Source of the DNA: Streptomyces sp. NRRL WC-3618 | Lineage (GTDB): Bacteria; Actinomycetota; Actinomycetes; Streptomycetales; Streptomycetaceae | NCBI RefSeq assembly: GCF_001280005.1 | Contig: NZ_LGDW01000101.1 | Location: 1-11,737 of the forward strand | Length of the DNA: 11,737 nucleotides | Direction of reading: 5' to 3' | Part shown: positions 7,701 through 11,737 of the stretch, in pieces | Position numbering within the stretch: the stretch's first letter is position 1 | How the letters are laid out: every line of letters starts with the position of its first letter | The notes under the pieces: model-generated | The model's input: only the letters and a program-made list of their open reading frames with translations | What the model was told of the DNA's origin: nothing | The model's database searches: none | Position numbers and translations under genes: made by a program

Positions 7701-8058
7701 CGCGGGCCAGTACGGCGGTCCAGCCCGAGCCGATGACCACGCAGCCGTCCATGGCGGCCTGGCCGCGCGGCGCGTCGACCACCGGCAGGTCCTCGGTGCC
7801 GCCGCGCAGCGTCAGGTCGGTGAGCATCACGGCGTCGGCGACCAGGACGACGGCGGAGCCGCGGCGCGGGCAGATCTCGACGCTGCCCGGTTCGCCGTCG
7901 GCGACGATCGTGACGCGGGTCCTGACGGTGAGGTTCTCGGCGTAGCGGCCGGGCTGGACCCTGATCACCGCTCCGGTGCGGGCCTTCTCCAGGGCTTCAC
8001 CGATCGTCCGGAAGCTGTCCGGTTGGTCCGAGCTGACCCTGAGCAACTGCCGTGACAC
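4744..8058 (-). CDS. Beta-helix plus tandem CbxX/EccA-type AAA+ ATPase
   Basis: A protein of 1104 residues. Residues from about 10 to 515 form a right-handed parallel beta-helix: an N-terminal pectate-lyase-like start (TIGEALEKARTGAVIRVQPGRY), then some 18 coils with a period of about 23 residues and a ladder of in-register cysteines (106, 129, 152, 175, 198, 266, 289, 383, 429, 475, 498). A Gln/Pro/Ala linker follows. Two CbxX/CfqX-type AAA+ modules come next. The first has Walker A GPPGTGKTT at 605-613, Walker B VLFVDEA at 664-670 and an arginine finger in NPGLASRF near R727. The second has Walker A at 883-891, VLFIDEA at 943-949 and R1003. The second has a normal pore loop (GRYVGHTA), while the first reads AQVIGGTA without an aromatic. 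There is no signal peptide, so it should be cytosolic. GTG 8058 has AGGAGG eight bases upstream. Neighbouring mycosin and EccC genes suggest an EccA-like role in type VII secretion; mycobacterial EccA carries a TPR-like N-terminus instead. Confidence 0.88.
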   Translation of the reverse strand: MSRQLLRVSSDQPDSFRTIGEALEKARTGAVIRVQPGRYAENLTVRTRVTIVADGEPGSVEICPRRGSAVVLVADAVMLTDLTLRGGTEDLPVVDAPRGQAAMDGCVVIGSGWTAVLARESGSLAMRDCRVSNPKGAGVVDAASTGSVIEGCLIENTGTSSVVIGEDARTTVRDCRLRDARANGVLASGTAQGLVEDCDISATDKPAIALEGSSGTRIVRTTVHDTSVGVYVTSSSRPVLEQVTVLDTAGPGIMLADSADPELVRCRTARTKGSGLAVTERSRGTFRDCEFDHAAAPAIRVIGSSSPTLTGTAVRDCADKNCAVLLEDESSPEFDGLVVSDATAVGIRIRAGANPLVLRARISDPGGHGIEVVEDGRGRLEHCEIDRAGGAALRIASGGRPEVRDTVMREAADATVSVGAAGMGTLRDCSVQSGRASGLVVETGGELSVLRTHITDCGAHGVLVSNGGRAALTGCQITGGVGDGIRIDSSEPVTVTGCTVRDNRGAGLKQTRAGDRLTVEDLNSAGNAAPDAWGDTLPPDAAAASTGGEQGQTPQGPLAELESLVGLADVKHQVRTLVNLNQLSQRRAQLGMPVPPMSRHLVFSGPPGTGKTTVARLYGGILAELGVLRSGHLVEVSRADLVAQVIGGTAIKTMEAFNDALGGVLFVDEAYTLLSDSKGSGADFGREAVDTLLKLMEDHRDEVVVIAAGYTDEMGAFLSSNPGLASRFTRTVEFANYSVEELVTITENMCAGHRYELDPGTLDALARHYERMPRDATFGNGRAARKVFEEMVDRQAHRLSTMPNPAESDLTLLLPEDVADTSAAKADGAPGAEELLAELHAMVGLSAVKNEVTALVNLLTATRQRQAAGLPTPKISQHLIFSGPPGTGKTTVARLYADLLRSLGVLPKGQLVEVARADLVGRYVGHTAQLTKDAFEQAMGGVLFIDEAYTLTPEGATSDFGREAVDTLLKLMEDHRDEVVVIAAGYTHEMGRFLASNPGLASRFSRTVEFENYTTDELLDILARTATGYGYDCTPEALTDLRAYVDSLPRDRSFGNARTARQILETMMTRQAGRIGALQAPGLDDLRMLLPEDLPTTPTPRATH

Positions 8059-8066
8059 GCGTCGAT

Positions 8067-8072
8067 CCTCCT
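8067..8072 (-). promoter_or_regulatory. Shine-Dalgarno of the beta-helix/AAA gene
   Basis: A perfect AGGAGG on the minus strand lies eight bases before GTG 8058. It decides this start and contrasts with the other genes here, most of which lack a ribosome site. Confidence 0.8.
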
Positions 8073-8105
8073 CGTTGTGGTGCCGCCGCCGCGCGACTTC
8101 CCTTC

Positions 8106-8149
8106 CGGGTACGGGTCGCCGGGTTCGGGTCGTACGGGCGTGCGCACGC
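8106..8149. promoter_or_regulatory. Candidate operator: direct repeats and palindrome
   Basis: In the 196-bp divergent spacer, CGGGTACGGGTCG (8106-8118) is repeated as CGGGTTCGGGTCG (8120-8132), 14 bp apart with one mismatch. The perfect 12-base palindrome GCGTGCGCACGC (8138-8149) follows. The position between two divergent secretion genes fits a shared regulator, but no binding protein is known to me. Confidence 0.35.
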
Positions 8150-8242
8150 GGTGAAGGCTACGGGACCTGGCCCGTCATCTTCCAGGAGCGGCAGGGGAGT
8201 TCACGTATCGACCCCGTACGCTTCGCTCTCCTCCACGGCGCC

Positions 8243-8254
8243 TAGGATCGCGCC
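8243..8254 (+). promoter_or_regulatory. -10-like element for leaderless mycosin gene
   Basis: TAGGAT (8243-8248) is followed by exactly six bases and ATG 8255. There is no Shine-Dalgarno. The -35 region is not recognisable. Confidence 0.4.
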
Positions 8255-9430
8255 ATGCGTGCTGCCCGTACTCTGCGTTTTCGGTGGGCGGCGGTTGCCG
8301 CACCCCTGCTCGTGACCCTGTCGGCCGCCGTTCCCGCGGCCGCCGACTCCGTGAAGCTGCCCGCCGTGCGGTCCGTTCTGGGGGCCGACGAGCCCTGCGT
8401 GCCCGCCTCCACCGAGCACGCCAGTGGCACGCCGTGGGCGCTGGCGGCGCTGGGCAACGCGCGGTCCCTGACGCTCTCCGAGGGTGTCGGGGTCACCGTC
8501 GCGGTGGTGGACACCGGGGTGAGCGCGAACGTCTCCGCGCTGTCGGGGCGGGTGACCGCGCTCGACGGCGCCGGCGTGGACTGCGTGGGGCACGGCACGT
8601 TCGCGGCGGGCCTGATCGCGGCGGCGGGGACGGCGGACGGAGGTCCTGCCGGGCTGGCGCCGCGGGCCCGGATCCTGGCCGTACGGGGCACCGATGAGCG
8701 TGGCGGCGCCTCGGCGGCCCGGATCGCCGACGGGATACGGAAGGCCGCCGACGCCGGTGCCTCGGTCATCTACGTCGGGGTGGCCCTCGCGGACGGCAAG
8801 GCGGAGCTCACGGACGCGGTCGGGTACGCGAGCCGCAAGAACGCCCTCGTCGTCGCGCCGCTCGCCCCCGACGCGCTGCCCAAGGACCGGGCCACCGGGG
8901 ATCTCGTACCGGCGCAGCCCTGGTACTGGCCGGCCGCCGCGCCCGGGGTGCTGGCCGTGAGCGACTACGGTCCCGACGGCGGGCGCCCGGACAACGCGCC
9001 GGTGGTCCCCGGCGCCGACCTCGCCGCGCCCGGCGACTCCGTGGTCGGCATCGGCCCCCGGGGCACGGGGGACTTCATCGGCTCCGGCGCCTCGCTCGCC
9101 GCCGCGCATGCGGCCGGGGCGGCGGCGCTGGTACGGGCGCGGCATCCGGAGATGTCGGCGCGGGAGGTGTCCCGCCAGCTGACAGAGGCCGCGTATCCGG
9201 CGGCCCCACCCCGCCTGGACCCCTACGCGGCGCTCACCGCCGTACTGCCGAAGGGCCCTGGAACCACACCCCGGCCCGCGAAGGCGGTGGTCCCGGCGGC
9301 GGTGTCGCAGGAGCCACGTCAGCGGGCGTTCGTGGTGGCGGCGGTGGGAGCGGGGGTGCTGTTGCTGGTCGCCGCGCTCGCGGTGGTGGTTCCGCGGGGG
9401 CGGGCGCGGGGGTGGCGTCCCGCCGGGTGA
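8255..9430 (+). CDS. mycP: Mycosin-like membrane-anchored subtilase (T7SS)
   Basis: A protein of 391 residues with the mycosin layout: an Arg-containing signal peptide with cleavage likely after AAA near residue 30, a subtilisin-like S8 domain, a Pro-rich linker (about 332-356), a C-terminal transmembrane helix (about 359-379) and a short Arg-rich cytosolic tail. The triad is visible: Asp86 in VAVVDTGV, His113 in GHGTFAAG and Ser280 in GSGASLAAAHAAG. Around the Ser the usual GTS-AAP is GAS-AAA. Where subtilases have AAAGN with the oxyanion Asn, this protein reads VVAPLAPDALPKD (199-211), so that Asn seems absent. Cys48 and Cys110 may form a disulphide. Mycosins act outside the membrane in ESX secretion, partly as structural parts of the complex. 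It faces away from the beta-helix/AAA gene and converges on eccC. ATG 8255 is supported by the signal peptide and the -10-like TAGGAT. Orthology to a particular MycP is inferred. Confidence 0.85.
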   Translation: MRAARTLRFRWAAVAAPLLVTLSAAVPAAADSVKLPAVRSVLGADEPCVPASTEHASGTPWALAALGNARSLTLSEGVGVTVAVVDTGVSANVSALSGRVTALDGAGVDCVGHGTFAAGLIAAAGTADGGPAGLAPRARILAVRGTDERGGASAARIADGIRKAADAGASVIYVGVALADGKAELTDAVGYASRKNALVVAPLAPDALPKDRATGDLVPAQPWYWPAAAPGVLAVSDYGPDGGRPDNAPVVPGADLAAPGDSVVGIGPRGTGDFIGSGASLAAAHAAGAAALVRARHPEMSAREVSRQLTEAAYPAAPPRLDPYAALTAVLPKGPGTTPRPAKAVVPAAVSQEPRQRAFVVAAVGAGVLLLVAALAVVVPRGRARGWRPAG

Positions 9431-9473
9431 CTGGTGGGCGCCGGGCCTCACCGTGATCGGGCCAGGGGACTGA

Positions 9474-9582
9474 GGGTTTCGCCCCCGCCGCCCCTACCCG
9501 TCCCATCCTGTCCCTGGGGGCTGCGCCCCCAAACCCCCTACGGCCCTGAACGGGCCTTGTCCTCAAACGCCGGACGGCCTGG
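9474..9582. repeat. Dispersed Streptomyces-type intergenic repeat with hairpins
   Basis: Downstream of the mycosin stop lies a pyrimidine-rich run (TTTCGCCCCCGCCGCCCC). Two hairpins follow: TGGGGGC-TGC-GCCCCCA (9515-9531) and GGCCC-TGAAC-GGGCC (9542-9556, followed by TT). The tail reads TCCTCAAACGCCGGACGG. I recognise this order of motifs from memory as a common element between Streptomyces genes, often after stop codons. The hairpins probably separate or end transcripts of the convergent mycosin and eccC genes. Confidence 0.6.
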
Positions 9583-9814
9583 GGATACGGGCCCTGCGTC
9601 GAAGAGGCGCGCCGGACAGGCTGGGAATACCGGCCGGCGTCGGACAGGCACGCCGGACGGAGCGGGAATACCGGTCGGCGTCGGACAGGCACGCCGGACA
9701 GGCTGGGAATACCGGCCGGCGTCGAAGAGGCGCGCCGGACGGAGCGGGAATACCGGTCGGCGTCGGACAGGCGCGTCGGATGGGCTGGGAAAGCGGGCCG
9801 GGGTTGAAGGGGCA
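9568..9814. repeat. Tandem array of about 41-bp units, alternating A/B versions
   Basis: Six units start at CGCCGGAC or close variants at 9568, 9610, 9651, 9692, 9733 and 9774, spaced 42, 41, 41, 41 and 41 bases. Units 2 and 4 (9610, 9692) carry ACAGGCTGGGAATACCGGCC. Units 3 and 5 (9651, 9733) carry ACGGAGCGGGAATACCGGTC. The outer units are diverged. Each inner unit contains an inverted repeat CGCCG(G)/(C)CGGCG with an 18-base loop; in the B version the sixth pair becomes a G-T wobble. The 41-base period is not a multiple of three, so reading frames across it are not credible genes. The first unit is the tail of the dispersed repeat to its left. There are no unique spacers and no cas genes. 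Confidence 0.85.
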
Positions 9815-9864
9815 TACCCGGCCCGGCGACGTGGCGCCAGACGGGCCCGGGACCCGTGTTGCGT

Positions 9865-9887
9865 CGGCCGGCCTGGTCGACCGGCCG
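9865..9887 (-). terminator. Hairpin downstream of eccC
   Basis: CGGCCGG (9865-9871) pairs perfectly with CCGGCCG (9881-9887) across a nine-base loop. It lies 46 bases beyond the eccC stop. It lacks a T tract, so termination is possible but not shown; it may instead stop transcripts arriving from mycP. Confidence 0.4.
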
Positions 9888-9932
9888 TCGGCGCTTCATG
9901 AGGGCCCCGGTAAGGGCGTCCTCCAGCCCTGT

Positions 9933-11737
9933 TCACTCCCCGGCGTCGTCCTCCAGCGCCGCCGTCTGTACCTGTGTCGACTTGCGTCGGGTCACCAGTG
10001 TTCCTCTGCCCGGGGGGAGGTTTCGGCCCTTAAGGGAGCCGAGGATGAAGCCCTCCGATGGGGGGCAGGACAGCAGCAGGGTCGGGGTGTTGACCTCCAG
10101 GAGACGGCGGAGGAGGGCTTCGCCCATGCCTCGGCCCGCGCCCGCCGCCGAGCGGGAGACGATCAGGTGGATGCCTACCTCCCAGCCGAGGGCCAGATGG
10201 TTCAGGAGTGGTTCGAAGGGGGCGTTCATCGGGCCCGTGCCGACCATGTCGTAGTCGTCCACCAGGATGAACAGGCGGGGGCCGTTCCACCAGTCGGCCT
10301 TGCGCATGCGGGCCGGGGTGATGTCGGGGCCGGGCAGCCTGGAGGTGACCGCGCGGGCCGCGCCCGAGACCAGGTCCTTGAGGGCGTCGATGGAGACGGC
10401 GTGACCGAGGCGGTACTCGTCGGGGACCGCCTCGACCAGTTCGCGCCGGTAGTCGACGACCATGATGCGGGCCTCGGCGGGCGAGTAGCGGTTCATGATC
10501 GCCTGGGCCGCCACCCGCAGCAGGTTGGTCTTGCCGCTCTCCGTGTCGCCGACGACGACCATGTGCGGGGTCTCGGTGAAGTCGTGCCAGACGGTGGAGA
10601 GTTCCTGCTCCTCCAGGCCGATCGGCATCCGGAACCCGCCCAAGGGCGCCTCGGGGGCGGGCAGTTCGGTGACCGGCAGTTTGGCCGGGAGCATACGGAC
10701 GGCCGGGGCGGCCGGGCCGGGCCAGCTCTCCTTGACCGCCGCGACGAGCTCCGCGACCCCTTCGGTGAGGTCCTCCGCCGACTCCACCCCGTCGATCCGG
10801 GGCAGCGCGGTGAGGTAGTGCAGCTTGGTGTCCCGGGTCAGGCCCCGGCCGGGCAGCCGGGGCACGGTCGAGGCGCGCCGCATGTCGATCTCGGAGTCCA
10901 TCGGGTCGCCCATCCTGAGTTCCAGGTGGGTGGCGGCCTGGTCGCGGATGGCCGAGGTCAGCTCGACCCAGCGGGCGGTGGTGACGATCAGGTGGATGCC
11001 GTAGTTGAGGCCGCGCGCGGCGATCGCGCCGAAGGTCTGGATGTACCGGTCGAAGTCCTGACGCACTGTGGACCAGCCGTCGACCACCAGGAACACGTCG
11101 CCGTGCTGCTCGTCGGGGAACTCCCCGGCGGCCCGGCGGCGCCGGAACGTCGCCATGGAGTCGATGCCCTCGTCGAGGAAGAAGCGTTCCCGGGCCGACA
11201 GCAGTGAGGTGACCTCGGCGACGGTCCGGCTGACCCGCTCGGTGTCCAGACGGGCCGCGACGCCGCTCATATGGGGCAGCCCGGCCAGGCCCGCCAGCGT
11301 GCCGCCGCCGAAGTCCAGGCAGTAGAACTGCACTTCGCGGGGGGTGTGGGTGAGCGCGAGGGAGGTGAGGAGGGTGCGGACCATCGTGGACTTGCCGCTC
11401 TGCGGGCCGCCCGCGATGGCGATGTGTCCGCCGGCTCCGGAGACGTCGATGGTGAGGAGGTCGCGCAGCTGGTCGAAGGGGCGGTCGACGATGCCGATGG
11501 GGATGCTGAGCTTGCCCCGGCCCGCCCAGCCGACGGCGGTGAGGCCCAGCTCGGGGTCCGGGGTGAGCGGCGGCAGCACCTGGTCGAGGGTGGCCGGCAG
11601 GTCCAGCGGGGGAAGCCACACCTGGTGGGCCGGGGGGCCCGCGTCGCGCAGCCGGTCCACGGCCACGGACAGCAGGGTGTCGCCGGTCTCCTCCGCCTCG
11701 GCGGTCGCATCGGGGTCGGGGGCGGGGGGGGGTAATT
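9933..11737 (-). CDS. eccC: EccC-like type VII secretion ATPase (C-terminal part)
   Basis: The last 601 codons of a larger gene are present; the frame is open to the right edge. Two FtsK/SpoIIIE-type ATPase modules are visible. The first has Walker A GGPQSGKST (around window residues 109-117) and Walker B VFLVVDGW (214-221). The second has GDTESGKTN (396-404) and LFILVDDYD (488-496). The preceding PPAHQVWLPPLD linker is typical of the region between ATPase 1 and ATPase 2 of EccC. Family members are about 1300 residues, with an N-terminal membrane anchor and ATPase 1, so both should lie beyond the window. EccC is the membrane motor; its last module binds the secretion signal of EsxB-type substrates. 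The gene converges with mycP and should share a locus with the beta-helix/AAA gene. The first visible codons are TTA then Pro-rich, next to a run of nine Cs. Confidence 0.9.
   Translation of the reverse strand, partial: LPPPAPDPDATAEAEETGDTLLSVAVDRLRDAGPPAHQVWLPPLDLPATLDQVLPPLTPDPELGLTAVGWAGRGKLSIPIGIVDRPFDQLRDLLTIDVSGAGGHIAIAGGPQSGKSTMVRTLLTSLALTHTPREVQFYCLDFGGGTLAGLAGLPHMSGVAARLDTERVSRTVAEVTSLLSARERFFLDEGIDSMATFRRRRAAGEFPDEQHGDVFLVVDGWSTVRQDFDRYIQTFGAIAARGLNYGIHLIVTTARWVELTSAIRDQAATHLELRMGDPMDSEIDMRRASTVPRLPGRGLTRDTKLHYLTALPRIDGVESAEDLTEGVAELVAAVKESWPGPAAPAVRMLPAKLPVTELPAPEAPLGGFRMPIGLEEQELSTVWHDFTETPHMVVVGDTESGKTNLLRVAAQAIMNRYSPAEARIMVVDYRRELVEAVPDEYRLGHAVSIDALKDLVSGAARAVTSRLPGPDITPARMRKADWWNGPRLFILVDDYDMVGTGPMNAPFEPLLNHLALGWEVGIHLIVSRSAAGAGRGMGEALLRRLLEVNTPTLLLSCPPSEGFILGSLKGRNLPPGRGTLVTRRKSTQVQTAALEDDAGE

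Larger units (their letters stand above)
9431..9932. other. Convergent intergenic region, 502 bp, repeat-filled
   Basis: No gene is supported here. It consists of a short spacer after mycP, the dispersed hairpin repeat, the 41-bp tandem array, and about 115 bp with the eccC-side hairpin. Long open frames on both strands arise from the high GC and repeat periodicity, and give Arg/Gly/Pro-rich repeats without family resemblance. Confidence 0.75.

Noticed and set aside
8201..9451. Minus-strand frame opposite mycP
   Set aside because: Arg/Gly-rich shadow; the plus strand carries signal peptide, triad and membrane anchor.
9568..9814. CRISPR-like array
   Set aside because: The whole 41-bp unit is repeated with no unique spacers, and no cas genes are near.
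9434..9901. Repeat-containing protein encoded by the 41-bp array
   Set aside because: A 41-bp unit shifts frame at every copy. No start with a ribosome site and no conserved fold are seen.
9780..11207. Plus-strand frame opposite eccC
   Set aside because: Shadow of a gene with two Walker A/B pairs on the minus strand.

Overview
High-GC DNA with strong third-position GC bias, GTG starts, several apparently leaderless genes and Streptomyces-type intergenic repeats points to Streptomyces or a close actinobacterial relative. This is inferred from sequence character and protein families; no database was searched.

Layout. (1) 1-1775, minus: the end of a two-gene unit encoding P-loop GTPases of the dynamin-like/YfjP type. 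The second gene runs off the left edge. (2) 1776-2098: gene-free, with a candidate leaderless promoter for the GTPase gene. (3) 2099-2171: tRNA-Arg (anticodon TCT) with a terminator-like hairpin. (4) 2308-2951: a graveyard of two headless or tailless genes just behind the tRNA. A VapC-like PIN toxin remnant is joined directly to the C-terminal half of a VOC/glyoxalase-like gene. (5) 3174-4727, plus: an intact PPM1/LCMT-type SAM-dependent methyltransferase and an intact small Nudix hydrolase, separated by 285 bp containing a strong GNRA-capped hairpin. (6) 4744-11737: part of a type VII secretion (ESX-like) locus. It holds a 1104-residue protein fusing a right-handed beta-helix to two CbxX/EccA-type AAA+ modules (minus), a divergent mycosin-like membrane-anchored subtilase (plus), and the C-terminal two ATPase modules of an EccC/FtsK-SpoIIIE motor (minus, cut by the right edge).

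The mycosin and EccC genes converge on a 502-bp intergenic region. It holds a dispersed Streptomyces-type hairpin repeat followed by a tandem array of about 41-bp units in alternating A/B versions.

How the genes may work together: EccC is the substrate-recognising motor of ESX systems, mycosin is their extracytoplasmic subtilase, and EccA-type AAA+ proteins act in the cytosol. The clustering suggests one secretion machine. The usual partners (esxA/esxB, eccB, eccD, eccE) are not in view and would be expected beyond the right edge. The most interesting points are the beta-helix/double-AAA architecture with its cysteine ladder and asymmetric pore loops, the mycosin that keeps its catalytic triad but seems to lack the usual oxyanion asparagine, and the A/B tandem repeat array.
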